NCBI GenBank assembly: GCA_963741755.1
Contig: CAVUJG010000006.1
Coordinates: 186,001-250,000 of the forward strand
Length of the DNA: 64,000 bases
From: Sva-07 sp963741755
GTDB lineage: Bacteria > Actinomycetota > Acidimicrobiia > Acidimicrobiales > Ilumatobacteraceae
Direction of reading: 5' to 3'
Under the pieces are notes generated by a model, which did not search any database, was not told the DNA's origin, and saw nothing but the letters and a program-made list of their open reading frames with translations. A program made the position numbers and the translations under genes. Shown one piece after another: positions 8,755-18,001 of the stretch (its first letter is position 1; every line of letters begins with the position of its first letter).

Positions 8755-9747
8755 GACATCGCCTCCACGCCCATACCGATCTCGGCGGTGCGGTGACAGC
8801 GGCTCGCGTGGTGCCTCACCGACCACGACGGTCGGCGGATCCGAGGCAGCGCACTCGTCGACGGCGAACGAGCACCGTGGCCGGAACGCGCACCCCGACG
8901 GCGGGTTGAGCAGGCTCGGCGGGTTGCCCGGGATCGCCTCGAGCGAGTCCTTGACCCCTTCGAGGTCAGGGATCGAGTTCAGCAACGCCATCGTGTACGG
9001 GTTGCGCGACTCGTAGAAGATGTCGTCGAGGTCGCCGGTCTCCATCAGGCGGCTGGCGTACATCACCTGCACACGGTCGGCTGACCCGGCAACCAGGCCG
9101 AGGTCGTGGGTGATCAGCATCATCGCCGATCCGGTGGCCTGCTGAACGTCGTGGAGGACCTCCATCACCTGGGCCTGCACCGTCACATCGAGTGCAGTGG
9201 TCGGCTCGTCGGCGATCAACAACTTCGGGTCGTTGCAGATCGCCATGGCGATCATCGCCCGCTGGCGCATGCCGCCGGAGAATTCGTGAGGGTGCTGCGA
9301 CGCCCGGCGCTTCGGTTCGGGCACACCGACCAGCTGGAGCAAGTCGACTGCGCGATCCCACGCCCCCTGCTTCGATGTGTCGGAGTGGATGCGGATCGCT
9401 TCAGCAATCTGCTCGCCCACCGTGTACACCGGATTCATCGCGGTCATCGGATCCTGGAAGATCATCGCGACGTCGCGCCCTCTGATCGAACGCATCTGGT
9501 CCTCGGACAGTGACAACACGTCGATCCCATCGAAGATCACGCTGCCGGTGATGTCGGTGTTCTTCGGATGCAACCGCATCAGCGCCAGGGCGGTGACCGA
9601 CTTGCCCGAGCCGGACTCGCCGACGACGGCGAGGACCTCGCCGGAGTTGATTTCGAAACTGATGTCGGTGACCGCACGGACCACGCCAGCATCGGTGCGG
9701 AACGCAACAGTCAGATCGTCGACCTTCAACAGTGGGGATTGACTCAC
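8751..9747 (-). CDS. Peptide ABC transporter ATP-binding protein (OppD/DppD type), 3' frameshift
   Basis: First ATPase of the peptide importer. It has Walker A GESGSGKS, IFQDPMTAMNPV, signature FSGGMRQR, LLIADEPTTALD and ITHDLGLV, and the Cys-rich C-terminal segment CAFRPRCSF. GTG 9747 is preceded by AGAGGG. As deposited, the frame runs on without a stop into the OppF-type gene, producing a false 700-residue fusion. Removing one C from the run near 8813-8816 gives an end EAHASRCHRTAEIGMGVEAMS with a stop that overlaps the next ATG by the usual ATGA, and the span is 3n+1. The fusion is therefore very probably artefactual. Confidence 0.9.
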
Positions 9748-9748
9748 G

Positions 9749-10717
9749 TCACCCTCTCTCGTTCTTCGACCGGGGGTCGAGGGCATCGCGCATTCCGTCA
9801 CCCAGGAAGTTCACGCACAGCACGATCATCACGATGAAGAACCCCGGCGTGAGCACCCGAATCGGATCGTTGTCGATGTTGCCCTTGGCATCAGCCACCA
9901 GCGTGCCGAGCGATGCATTCGGTGGTTGGACGCCGAGACCAAGGAACGACAGGGTGCTCTCGAGCACGATCACCGTGCCGAGCAGCAGCGTCACCTCGAC
10001 GACCACGGGGCCGACGACGTTGGGGAGCACGTGCCGGAAGAGGATGCGCATGTGCGACGCTCCGGCGGCGCGAGCAGCCAGGATGTACTCCTGTTCCTTG
10101 ATCGACAGCACGACGCCTCGCACGACGCGGGCAATTCGGGTCCACAGGAGGAACGACAGCACGATCGCCAGGCTGGTCGCATTCCCTCCTGAGTACTTCG
10201 AGAAGATCGACAGCACGATCAGCGCCGGCACGATCAGCACCATGTTGATCACCTGCGAGATGAAGATGTCGGTGCCCTTGGCGAAGTAGGCGGCCATCGC
10301 ACCGAGCATCGTGCCGACCGCCGTTGCGAGGATGGCCGCGATGAACCCGATCCGCAGTGAGTACAACCCGCCCTGCGCGGTGCGTACGAACAGGTCTCGG
10401 CCGATCTCGTCAGTACCGAACCAGTGGTTCGACGACGGCCCTTGCAGTCTGTCGGCGATGTTGCGCTCGTCGAACTCCCACGGGCTCACCATGGGGCCGA
10501 CGATGAACAGCAGCAGGATCAACACGAGGCCGATCGCTCCGATGATCGCCATGCGGTGGTGGCGGAATCGTTTCCACGCCAGCCAACCGAACGTCTGTGG
10601 GGCCTCGGTGAGTCCTTCGATTTCGCCGGCGGAGAACACCGGCACGTGGTGTTCGTACCGCTCGGTGTCGAAGTACTCGGGATCCAGGTTCTGCTCGTCG
10701 AAGGTGCTCTTGGCCAT
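9749..10717 (-). CDS. Peptide ABC transporter permease (OppC/DppC type)
   Basis: Inner-membrane permease of the peptide importer, 322 residues. An N-terminal cytoplasmic leader of about 45 residues is followed by a first helix (MAIIGAIGLVLILLLFIVG), an OppC-type extracytoplasmic segment with HWFGTDEIGRDLFVRTAQGG, and five further helices. The EAA loop reads EYILAARAAGASHMRILFRH with the invariant glycine that contacts the ATPases. The C-terminus is FLGDGMRDALDPRSKNERG, typical of the family. ATG 10717 is 8 bp from the stop of the OppB-type gene, and its own stop is 1 bp from the next start. Confidence 0.93.
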   Translation of the reverse strand: MAKSTFDEQNLDPEYFDTERYEHHVPVFSAGEIEGLTEAPQTFGWLAWKRFRHHRMAIIGAIGLVLILLLFIVGPMVSPWEFDERNIADRLQGPSSNHWFGTDEIGRDLFVRTAQGGLYSLRIGFIAAILATAVGTMLGAMAAYFAKGTDIFISQVINMVLIVPALIVLSIFSKYSGGNATSLAIVLSFLLWTRIARVVRGVVLSIKEQEYILAARAAGASHMRILFRHVLPNVVGPVVVEVTLLLGTVIVLESTLSFLGLGVQPPNASLGTLVADAKGNIDNDPIRVLTPGFFIVMIVLCVNFLGDGMRDALDPRSKNERG

Positions 10718-10725
10718 GACGATCC

Positions 10726-11682
10726 TCAGTCCAACCGAATCCGTGGGTCGAGCACGCCGTACATGATGTCGGCGACGAGATTGAAGAAGACGGTGATCAA
10801 CCCGGTGAACAGCACGATGCCGAGGATCAGATAGATGTCGGCATCGTTGAGACCTCGTACGAACGCCGGGCCGAGTCCTGGCCACGAGAAGATGCTCTCG
10901 GTGACGATCGACCCACCGAGCAATGCCGAGAAGTTGAGCGCCCAGAGGGTCACGAGCGGGATGAGCGCATTGCGCAGCGCGTGCTTCCACACCACCTGCT
11001 TCTCGGGAAGACCCTTCGCCCGGGCGGTGCGAATGTAGTCCTGGTTGAGGGTCTCCAGCATCGATGCACGTCCGAAACGGCTGTCGGCGGAGATGAAGAG
11101 GATCGACAACGACATCACGGGGAGCGCGATGTCGCGGATGAGTTCGATGAAGTTCTCGTTGGTCTTGCGTCCGGTGTTGAACGGTTTGATGCCGAACCAG
11201 TTCTCGAGCTGGACACCGAAGATGTTCTGGATGAGCAAAGCGAGAACAAACGAGGGAAAGGCCAGACCGAAGAAGGCGAGGCCGGTGAGGATGTAGTCGC
11301 CCTTGGAGTACTGGTGGCGGGCTGAGTACACCGAGAGCAGCAGGGCGACGACGGCGCTGATGATGAAGGCCGGTACGGCGATGAGGGCGGTGTTCCAGCC
11401 TCGGTCGACGATGATCTCGCCGACCGGTTCGCCGATGCTGCTGGAGATACCGAGGTCGCCGCTGAGGACATCACGGAACCAGATGAACGGCCGGAACCAG
11501 ATGTTGACGTCGAGGTTGTAGACGTCGGTGATCTGATCGAAGCCGTCCTGACAGCGCGGGAGACACAGATAGAACCCGGACCGCGGGTCGGTGGTGAGCG
11601 AGATCCCGACGTGTACCAGGTACAACGCGATGATCAGCAACGGGATCGTTGCCAGAAGACGTCTGGTGATGTAGGCGAACAC
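10726..11682 (-). CDS. Peptide ABC transporter permease (OppB/DppB type)
   Basis: Partner permease of the OppC-type subunit, 318 residues. It begins VFAYITRRLLATIPLLIIAL, the classic OppB amino end with the first membrane helix. It then has a large loop containing a CLPRCQDGF segment and an EAA loop DYIRTARAKGLPEKQVVWKH near residue 220. It ends VADIMYGVLDPRIRLD. GTG 11682 has GAGGTCCC upstream; the frame is open 81 bp further but that extension reads through the hairpin and has no family support. The cysteine pair in the first loop is unusual and might form a disulfide outside the membrane. Confidence 0.92.
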   Translation of the reverse strand: MFAYITRRLLATIPLLIIALYLVHVGISLTTDPRSGFYLCLPRCQDGFDQITDVYNLDVNIWFRPFIWFRDVLSGDLGISSSIGEPVGEIIVDRGWNTALIAVPAFIISAVVALLLSVYSARHQYSKGDYILTGLAFFGLAFPSFVLALLIQNIFGVQLENWFGIKPFNTGRKTNENFIELIRDIALPVMSLSILFISADSRFGRASMLETLNQDYIRTARAKGLPEKQVVWKHALRNALIPLVTLWALNFSALLGGSIVTESIFSWPGLGPAFVRGLNDADIYLILGIVLFTGLITVFFNLVADIMYGVLDPRIRLD

Positions 11683-11732
11683 AGTGCGAGGGACCTCGGA
11701 CGAAGACAGTAGACGACGCGTGACCAGATGTT

Positions 11733-11760
11733 GAACGGGGCCCCGCTCGGGGCCCCGTTC
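11733..11760 (-). terminator. Perfect GC hairpin between the substrate-binding gene and permease genes
   Basis: Two 13-bp arms, 11733-11745 and 11748-11760, pair perfectly around a 2-nt loop. It lies between the end of the binding-protein gene (11796) and the permease start (11682). No strong T-run follows, so partial termination or 3'-end stabilisation is likely, which would give more binding protein than permease. Confidence 0.7.
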
Positions 11761-11795
11761 CACATCTCACTTGGTGTTACAAGGTGTCCGGTTGA

Positions 11796-13679
11796 TCAGT
11801 TCGCGAACTGGAAGTCCGCAACGTTGGTCAACGGGCCCGCACCCTGGGCGTCGGGAGCGACACCGGCCTGCGCGAGCGCAGAGGTGTAGCCGTAGAACGA
11901 GGGCTTCTGGGTGAGCGGGAGCATGAACAGCCCATTCACGGGGTCCTTCTCCAGCGTGGTGACGAAAAGGTCAGCCTCGTTGTAGCAGGCTGCACGCTCG
12001 TCGGCGTCGACGGTTGCGTCGCACTCGTCGGCAAGCGCCTCGAACTCGTCGTTGGCGAAACCGTACGGGTTGTTCTCGCCGCCCTTGCGGAACGCAGCGG
12101 TGTTGCCGCCCGGCCACGGGCCACCGACCCATGCGAACTGGGTGATGTCCCAGATGTCGCAGTTGCCGGAGGTACCGCCGCTGGTCGAGCACTCGATCGA
12201 GCCCTCGGAGAACGGCACTTCGCTGAAGTAGGCGCCGCCTTCGACGTTGTCGATGACGATGTCGATGCCGGCGTCCTTCAGCTGAGCCTGGATGAGCTCC
12301 TGCTGGATCTCACGCAGACGGTTGCCGCCGGTCGTGCCGACGCGCAGCGTGAGCACACCGTCTTCTGGGTGCTCGTAGATGCCGTCAGCGTTGAGGGCGT
12401 AACCAGCCGACTCGAGTGCGGCAGCTGCCGACTCGACGTCGCCTGCGCCGTAACCGGCTTCACCGGCATGATCGACGTAGGCGGACTGGTTCGACATCCA
12501 GTAGGTGTTGCCGAGGCCTTCGGCCGGCAGCGAGTCGCCGAACAGCGGGGTGTAGAGCCCCTCCATCACTTCGCCCTTGTCCATGGCGTAGGCAATCGCC
12601 TCACGAACCTCGGCCTTGGCCAGGTGCGTGTTGTTGAGGTTGAGGCCCCAGTGCTCGTACACCGGACCGGCCTCCGACGAGACGGTGAACGTCGCATCGC
12701 TGGCCAGCTCCTCGAACGCCAGCTGCGGCTGCGTCATGACGATCTGCGCTTCGCCGGCCTTCAGCGCGTTGATCTGCGCGTCGGTGTCGGTGACGAAGTT
12801 GATCTGCACGCCGTCCACGAAGGCCACGCCGTCGTTCTTGGCGTCGGGGCTGTTCGAGCCGTTGTAGCTGTCGTTGCGCACCAGGTTCATCTGGACGCCC
12901 TTCTCCCACGAATCGAAGACCATGGGGCCGGACGACACGATGACCTCGCCACCGACGTTCCACTCGCGCAGCGCGTCGTTGAGCTCGGCAGCAGCGGCCG
13001 CAGGATCCTCGGAGAACTGGTGCATCGGGTACACCTCGTTGAGGACACCCTGCCAACCGGCGTAGAACGACTCCCACGTGATGCTGAACTCGGTCGGGCT
13101 GCTCACCGTGAAGTCGGTGATCGAGTCGAGACCCGTGCGGTCACCGAGCAGGTAGATGTAGGCAGGGTTGCCCTCTTCGTCAGTGCCGTCAGAGGCCATG
13201 ATGGCGTCGTAGGTCCACTTGACGTCGTCGGCGGTCAGGTCGTCGCCGTCGCTCCAGACGAGCCCTTCACGCAGCGTGAAGTCGCCGGTCACCGAGCCGT
13301 CCTCGTTCTCGGTGATGGTGGCCTCGCCGTCGAGCAGCTCCGGGTAGTACTCGGTCGTGCCCGAGATGCCGTGGAGGCCCTCGATCAGGGCGGAGCGGAT
13401 CCACGACGTGATCGAGAGGTTGTTCTCCGGATCGTCGAGGTGCAGGTCGGGCGGCTCCTGCTCGTGCGCCCAGGTCAGCGTGCCGCCATCGGCGCCCTCG
13501 ACCATTGCATCGGTGGTGTCGGTTTCGCTGCCCTCGGTCGTGTCGGTGCTGTCGCCGGTTTCGGTCGCATCGGTGCCTTCGGGTGCGCTGGTGTCGTCAT
13601 CGCTGCCACAGGCTGCGAAAATCAACGCCGACGCTGCCGCAACGGCGAGGAGCTTGGCGCTCCGTCGTGTCGTGTTCAC
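11796..13679 (-). CDS. Peptide ABC transporter substrate-binding lipoprotein (family 5)
   Basis: Extracytoplasmic binding protein of the importer, 627 residues, SBP_bac_5 family. The signal peptide reads VNTTRRSAKLLAVAAASAL with lipobox IFAAC, so Cys about 25 becomes lipidated. An acidic Ser/Thr-rich linker follows before the fold. The mature part contains family landmarks such as LREGLVWSDGDDLTADDVKW and LNNTHLAKAEVREAIAYAMD. GTG 13679 has GGAGGAAA at ideal distance. It is the first gene of the five-gene transporter operon, followed by a hairpin. The ligand is not evident. Confidence 0.93.
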   Translation of the reverse strand: MNTTRRSAKLLAVAAASALIFAACGSDDDTSAPEGTDATETGDSTDTTEGSETDTTDAMVEGADGGTLTWAHEQEPPDLHLDDPENNLSITSWIRSALIEGLHGISGTTEYYPELLDGEATITENEDGSVTGDFTLREGLVWSDGDDLTADDVKWTYDAIMASDGTDEEGNPAYIYLLGDRTGLDSITDFTVSSPTEFSITWESFYAGWQGVLNEVYPMHQFSEDPAAAAAELNDALREWNVGGEVIVSSGPMVFDSWEKGVQMNLVRNDSYNGSNSPDAKNDGVAFVDGVQINFVTDTDAQINALKAGEAQIVMTQPQLAFEELASDATFTVSSEAGPVYEHWGLNLNNTHLAKAEVREAIAYAMDKGEVMEGLYTPLFGDSLPAEGLGNTYWMSNQSAYVDHAGEAGYGAGDVESAAAALESAGYALNADGIYEHPEDGVLTLRVGTTGGNRLREIQQELIQAQLKDAGIDIVIDNVEGGAYFSEVPFSEGSIECSTSGGTSGNCDIWDITQFAWVGGPWPGGNTAAFRKGGENNPYGFANDEFEALADECDATVDADERAACYNEADLFVTTLEKDPVNGLFMLPLTQKPSFYGYTSALAQAGVAPDAQGAGPLTNVADFQFAN

Positions 13680-13772
13680 GTATGTTTCCTCCTGGATATG
13701 GGATATGTAACAGGGAAGTCTTTTGCCGCAGGAACCGCCCGGCAAAGCCGGCGTTCGACTCTGGCAACACAC

Positions 13773-13801
13773 CTTCGAACCCCCTCCCCGGTGGTTCGAA
13801 G
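13773..13801. promoter_or_regulatory. Inverted repeat upstream of the peptide-transport operon (possible operator)
   Basis: CTTCGAACC (13773-13781) and GGTTCGAAG (13793-13801) pair perfectly with 11 nt between them. It lies 94 bp upstream of the binding-protein start in the only sizeable gap before that operon. It could be an operator or the distal part of the tpiA-side terminator region; no regulator gene adjoins it. Confidence 0.35.
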
Positions 13802-13865
13802 TGCACCGACCATACCAGCGCTGGTTACTCGGGGGTAGCCATCCCGGTTTCGTTCGTGTGAAAAG

Positions 13866-13882
13866 TCAACGGGCCGTCGGCC
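13866..13882 (-). terminator. Probable intrinsic terminator of gap-pgk-tpiA
   Basis: GGCCG and CGGCC pair immediately after the tpiA stop on the minus strand, and are followed after a few bases by a CTTTTC tract (13861-13866 region). This is a short GC stem with a weak T-run. Confidence 0.5.
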
Positions 13883-13884
13883 GG

Positions 13885-14655
13885 TCAGGTGCCGAACTGG
13901 ACGATCTTGGCGAATTCGTCGGGATCGAGGCTGGCGCCGCCGACGAGGGCACCGTCGATGTCCGGTTGCGCCATCAGCTCGGTGGCGTTGGCGCCCTTGA
14001 CCGAGCCGCCGTACTGGATGCGCACCGCATCCGCGGTCTCATCGTCGGTCAGCTCGCGGAGCTTGCCGCGGATCGCTGCGCACACCGCCTGCGCGTCATC
14101 GGCGGTGGCGGTCATGCCGGTGCCGATGGCCCAGATCGGCTCGTAGGCAATGACGAGCGACGAGATCTGCTCGTTCGTGCGTCCGGCGAGCCCCGCTTCG
14201 ATCTGGCCGAGCACCTTCGATTCGGTCTCGCCCGCTTCACGCTCGGCCAGCGTCTCGCCACAGCACATGATCGGCGTCATGTGATGCGCCTGGATCGCAG
14301 CGACCTTCTTGTTGACCATCTCGTCGGTCTCGCCGAAGATCTCACGACGCTCGGAGTGTCCGACGATCACGTAGACCACGTTGAGCTTCTCGAGGAACGC
14401 CGGCGACACCTCGCCGGTGAACGCGCCGCTGTCCTCCCAGTGGCAGTGCTGCGCGCCGAGGTGGAAGTCGAAGTCCTCGGTCTCGATCACCGTCTGGATG
14501 CTGCGGATGTCGGTGAACGGCGGGTGGATGCTGACGTCGACGTCTTCGAGCGTCTCCTTCGGCACCAGGTAGTGGAGCTTCTGGACGGTCTGGATCGCCT
14601 CGAAGTGGTTGAGGTTCATCTTCCAGTTGCCGGAGATGAGTGGTCGACGGGTCAT
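13885..14655 (-). CDS. tpiA: Triosephosphate isomerase
   Basis: Interconverts dihydroxyacetone phosphate and glyceraldehyde 3-phosphate in glycolysis, cytoplasmic. The 256 residues form a complete TIM barrel. The substrate-binding Asn-Lys is in SGNWKMN near residue 12, the catalytic His in GHSERR near residue 102, the catalytic Glu with loop-6 hinge in AYEPIWAIGTG near residue 170, and the phosphate-binding YGGSVKG and GALVGGASL follow. ATG 14655 overlaps the pgk stop by ATGA, so the two are translationally coupled. It is the last gene of the gap-pgk-tpiA operon. Confidence 0.97.
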   Translation of the reverse strand: MTRRPLISGNWKMNLNHFEAIQTVQKLHYLVPKETLEDVDVSIHPPFTDIRSIQTVIETEDFDFHLGAQHCHWEDSGAFTGEVSPAFLEKLNVVYVIVGHSERREIFGETDEMVNKKVAAIQAHHMTPIMCCGETLAEREAGETESKVLGQIEAGLAGRTNEQISSLVIAYEPIWAIGTGMTATADDAQAVCAAIRGKLRELTDDETADAVRIQYGGSVKGANATELMAQPDIDGALVGGASLDPDEFAKIVQFGT

Positions 14656-15794
14656 GAGATTCCTTGTCCGTTCGTTCCGTGTCGTAGCGCTTCGAGGCCC
14701 GGCAAGTCGCCGTTCTCGAGCAGTTCGAGGCTGGCGCCGCCACCGGTCGAGACGTGATCGACCTCGTCGTCGAGCTTGAACTGTGCGAGCGCCGCGGCGG
14801 AGTCTCCGCCGCCGACGACGGTGAACGCCTTGGTGTCGGCCATCGCCTGCGCAACGGTCCGCGTGCCGGACGCGAACCGCTCGTCTTCGAACATGCCCAT
14901 CGGGCCGTTCCAGAACACCATGCGGGCGTCCATGATCACGTCGGTGAATGCGGCGGCCGAGCCGGGGCCGATGTCGAAGCCCTTCGCGCCGTCGGGCAGT
15001 CGCGTGCCGAACGTGGCGTATTCGCCGTCGGCGGTCGTGCCCGTGATGTCGTCGGGCAGATGGATGGTCTTGCCCTTCGCGCCGGCGTCGGCGAGGAGTC
15101 GCTTGCAGGTGTCGACCTGGTCGGGCTCGAAGAGCGAGTCACCGATCGGCTTGCCCTGCGCGGCGAAGAACGTGAAGCACATCGCCCCGCCGATCACGAG
15201 CGAGTCGACGACCTCGAGCAGGGCCTCGACGACGCCGAGCTTGTCGGAGATCTTGGCACCACCGAGCACCGCGACGAACGGGTGCTTGGGCTTGTTGCGC
15301 AGACCGAGGAGGACCTCGACCTCCTTCTGCAACAGCCGGCCCATCGCCGACGGCACGAACTGTGGCGGGCCGACGATCGATGCGTGCGCCCGGTGCGACG
15401 CGCCGAACGCATCGTTGACGTAGCCGTCGATGCCCTCGACGAGCGTGGCGACGAACGCCGGATCGTTGGCGGTCTCGCCCGGATCGAACCGCAGGTTCTC
15501 CAGCAGTTCGACACCCGGAGCGAGCTCGGCGAGGCGTGAGCGCACCGGGTCCATCGAGTACTTCGCATCCGGCGCACCCTTCGGACGGCCGAGATGGCTG
15601 GCCGTCACGACGGTTGCGCCGCGCTCGGTGAGCCATTCGATCGTCGGCAGGGCGGCACGGATCCGGAAGTCGTCGACAATGGCACCGTCGTCGAGTGGGA
15701 CGTTGAAGTCGGTGCGCACGAGGATTCGTTTGCCGTCGAGGCCCCCGAGCGCCGTTTCCAGATCCTCCAACGTCGGGATGGAGGTGTCGCTCAT
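14652..15794 (-). CDS. pgk: Phosphoglycerate kinase
   Basis: Transfers the acyl phosphate of 1,3-bisphosphoglycerate to ADP. In 380 residues it shows the N-domain substrate motifs RTDFNVPL and SHLGRPKG, the LLENLRFDPGE motif, GGAKISDKLGV, and the nucleotide-binding FWNGPMGMFE and TVVGGGDSAAAL. The start ATG 15794 lies 5 bp after the gap stop. An upstream open extension into gap is not used by family members. Length is slightly short of the usual 390-400 but all domains are intact. Confidence 0.97.
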   Translation of the reverse strand: MSDTSIPTLEDLETALGGLDGKRILVRTDFNVPLDDGAIVDDFRIRAALPTIEWLTERGATVVTASHLGRPKGAPDAKYSMDPVRSRLAELAPGVELLENLRFDPGETANDPAFVATLVEGIDGYVNDAFGASHRAHASIVGPPQFVPSAMGRLLQKEVEVLLGLRNKPKHPFVAVLGGAKISDKLGVVEALLEVVDSLVIGGAMCFTFFAAQGKPIGDSLFEPDQVDTCKRLLADAGAKGKTIHLPDDITGTTADGEYATFGTRLPDGAKGFDIGPGSAAAFTDVIMDARMVFWNGPMGMFEDERFASGTRTVAQAMADTKAFTVVGGGDSAAALAQFKLDDEVDHVSTGGGASLELLENGDLPGLEALRHGTNGQGIS

Positions 15795-15799
15795 GGCGC

Positions 15800-16810
15800 T
15801 CAGCGCTTGACCTTGGCGCCGGTGAACAGCGTCAGGTCGACGAGGCGGTTCGAGTAGCCCCATTCGTTGTCGTACCAGCCGTTGATCTTCACCATCTTGC
15901 CCATGCTCATCGTGAGCCCGGCGTCGAAGACGCACGAGTGCGGATCGGTGACGATGTCGCTCGACACGATCGGGTCCTCGGTGTACTTGAGGATCCCCTT
16001 CAGCGCCTTCTTGCTCGCCGCCTCGAACGCCGCGTTGATCTCCTCGACGCTCGCGGCCTTCTTCAGATTGACGGTGAAGTCGGTGAGCGAACCGGTCGGG
16101 GTGGGCACACGAAGGGCTGTGCCGTCGAGCTTGCCCTTCATCGACTGCATCACGAGCGACGTTGCGCGAGCAGCGCCGGTGGACGTCGGCACGATGTTGA
16201 TGGCCGCGCCGCGGGCACGGCGCAGGTCGCTGTGCGGGCCGTCGACGAGGTTCTGGTCGCCGGTGTAGGAGTGGATGGTGGTCATCAGGCCCTGCTCGAC
16301 ACCGAACGCGTCGTCGAGCACCTTGACCATCGGCACGAAGCAGTTGGTGGTGCAGCTGGCGTTCGAGATCACCTTGTGCTGGCTGATCCGGAAGTCCTTG
16401 TGGTTGACGCCGTACACGATGGTGATGTCGGCGTTGGTGGCCGGCGCCGACACGATCACGAGCGGTGCGCCACCGTCGAGGTGGGCGCTCGCGGCCTCAC
16501 GGCTGTTGAAGAAGCCGGTCGACTCGACCACGACGTCGACGCCGAGGTCGCCCCACGGCAGATCGGCGGGGTTGCGCTCGCTGAGCACCTTGAGCGTGTC
16601 GTTGCCGACCTTGATGCTCGACTTGGTGGCGGTGACCTTCTCGGGGAACCGGCCGAGGACCGAGTCGTACTTGAGGAGGTGCGCCATCGTGTCGATCGAC
16701 CCGAGGTCGTTCACCGCCACGAAGTCGATGTCGGCGCCGCTCGCCTTGGCGGCGCGGAAGAAGTTGCGTCCGATGCGTCCGAAACCGTTGATGCCGACGC
16801 GAATGGTCAT
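15800..16810 (-). CDS. gap: Glyceraldehyde-3-phosphate dehydrogenase, type I
   Basis: NAD-dependent oxidative phosphorylation of glyceraldehyde 3-phosphate. The 336 residues contain the Rossmann start VGINGFGRIGRNFFRA, the catalytic Cys in SNASCTTNC near residue 153, the His of HSYTGDQ, and the C-terminal NGWYDNEWGYSNRLVDL. ATG 16810 has CAGGAGGC upstream, a strong ribosome site. It is the first gene of the glycolytic operon, starting 106 bp after the rapZ stop. In most actinobacteria yvcK and whiA lie in that gap; they are absent here. Confidence 0.97.
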   Translation of the reverse strand: MTIRVGINGFGRIGRNFFRAAKASGADIDFVAVNDLGSIDTMAHLLKYDSVLGRFPEKVTATKSSIKVGNDTLKVLSERNPADLPWGDLGVDVVVESTGFFNSREAASAHLDGGAPLVIVSAPATNADITIVYGVNHKDFRISQHKVISNASCTTNCFVPMVKVLDDAFGVEQGLMTTIHSYTGDQNLVDGPHSDLRRARGAAINIVPTSTGAARATSLVMQSMKGKLDGTALRVPTPTGSLTDFTVNLKKAASVEEINAAFEAASKKALKGILKYTEDPIVSSDIVTDPHSCVFDAGLTMSMGKMVKINGWYDNEWGYSNRLVDLTLFTGAKVKR

Positions 16811-16915
16811 GCTGATGCCTCCTGGCGTGTGGGGGTGTGAACGTCGATGTCCGCTCACGACTGTAGTTCCCCTGCGACGCGGGCCCGGAAACGACGTGGT
16901 CGATTGAGCGAACCG

Positions 16916-17761
16916 TCAGCGCGAGACGTCGCGGTGCGAGGTGCGCACCGGCACGCCACGCTGACGCAGTCGGGCGGCGAGTTCCTCGGCGACGGCAACC
17001 GAACGATGGCGGCCTCCCGTGCATCCGAGCGCAACGGTGAGGTAGGTGCGTCCTTCCGCCTGGTACTGCGGGACGAGGCTCGCCAGGAGCGCGTCGAACT
17101 GATCGACGAACGTGGAGCCGACCGCAGTCTCGAGGACGAAGTCACGCACCTTCGGGTCGTGGCCGGTCAGCGGGCGCAGGTCGTCTTCCCAATGCGGATT
17201 CGGGAGGAACCGCAGGTCCATCACGATGTCGGCGTCGAGCGGGAGACCGTGCTTGAAGCCGAAGCTCTCGACCGTGACCTGCAGTCGGGATCCGCTGACG
17301 GTGTCGAAGGCGTGATCGATGCGCTCTTTGAGTTGGTGCACGTTGAGGTCGCTCGTGTCGATCACGAGGTCGGCGGCGGCACGGACCGGCTCCAGCATCG
17401 ACCGCTCCAACTCGATCGACTCGACGAGGCCGTCGGTGTCGTCGGCGAGCGGATGGCGCCGCCGGGTCGCGTCGTAGCGGCGGACGAGTTCGGGGGTCGT
17501 CGCGTCGAGGAACACCACGCGCACGTCGTGGCCGTCGGCGCGCAGTTCGCCAACCTTGGTGAGCACCTCGGCGTGTTGGCGTCCGGCGACGAGCGCCAAG
17601 CGCTCGATGTCGCTCGTCGGTTTCGCGGCGAGTTCCACGATTGTGCCGATCAGCGCCGTCGGCAGGTTGTCGACCACGAACCAGCCGAGGTCCTCCAACA
17701 CGTCGGCAACCCCGGATCGGCCGGCGCCGGAGAGCCCGGTGATCAGCACGATGTCGGCCAC
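16916..17761 (-). CDS. rapZ: RNase adapter RapZ / YvcJ-family nucleotide-binding protein
   Basis: P-loop protein related to RapZ, which in enterobacteria targets small RNAs for RNase E cleavage; in actinobacteria the role is less clear. In 281 residues it shows a P-loop ITGLSGAGRS in which Arg replaces the usual Lys-adjacent pattern, as is common in this phylum. DLGWFVVDNLP, a Walker B-like VRVVFLDA, the family core SFGFKHGLPLDADIVMDLRFLPNP, and the C-terminal GCTGGRHRSV pocket follow. GTG 17761 is preceded by TAGGGT ending 6 nt upstream, predicting a leaderless mRNA. Repeat locus A1 lies upstream. Confidence 0.93.
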   Translation of the reverse strand: MADIVLITGLSGAGRSGVADVLEDLGWFVVDNLPTALIGTIVELAAKPTSDIERLALVAGRQHAEVLTKVGELRADGHDVRVVFLDATTPELVRRYDATRRRHPLADDTDGLVESIELERSMLEPVRAAADLVIDTSDLNVHQLKERIDHAFDTVSGSRLQVTVESFGFKHGLPLDADIVMDLRFLPNPHWEDDLRPLTGHDPKVRDFVLETAVGSTFVDQFDALLASLVPQYQAEGRTYLTVALGCTGGRHRSVAVAEELAARLRQRGVPVRTSHRDVSR

Positions 17762-17767
17762 CCCGCC

Positions 17768-17773
17768 ACCCTA
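17768..17773 (-). promoter_or_regulatory. -10 hexamer TAGGGT of rapZ (leaderless)
   Basis: TAGGGT on the minus strand ends 6 nt before GTG 17761. No ribosome-binding site is visible. Confidence 0.5.
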
Positions 17774-17820
17774 CCGATCCGCCCCGACCACCTTCGGCCA
17801 CGTTGCGCGCACCGGCTCCG

Positions 17821-17978
17821 ATGAGCCAACCAACCGGATACGGCGGTTTCGCTCATCGCAACCCGACGCAACCTGGCTCCCATGAGCGAAGCGACCGGAT
17901 ACGGCGGTTTCGCTCATCGCAACCCGACGCAACCTGGCTCCCATGAGCGAAGCGACCGGATACGGCGGTTTCGCTCAT
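17821..17978. repeat. Palindromic repeat family A, locus 1 (three copies, 61-bp period)
   Basis: Copies at 17821-17856, 17882-17917 and 17943-17978, each 36 bp. The left arm is ATGAGCGAAGCGACCG (first copy ATGAGCCAACCAACCG), the centre GATA, and the right arm CGGCGGTTTCGCTCAT. The two 25-bp spacers are identical to each other. The locus sits between the methyltransferase stop and the rapZ promoter. Confidence 0.95.
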
Positions 17979-18001
17979 CGCAGGGCGCCCGGCTGGCGAT
18001 G

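Noticed and set aside
7672..9801. A single 709-residue protein with two ABC ATPase domains
   Set aside because: The second half starts at a normal ATG with ATGA overlap, and removing one base near 8813-8816 gives the first gene a proper end. Two separate OppD- and OppF-type subunits are far more likely than a fusion.
17821..17978. CRISPR-like array (36-bp repeats, 25-bp spacers)
   Set aside because: Repeat and spacer sizes look CRISPR-like, but the spacers within a locus are identical, there are at most four repeats, copies are scattered over nine loci, and no cas gene is in the window.
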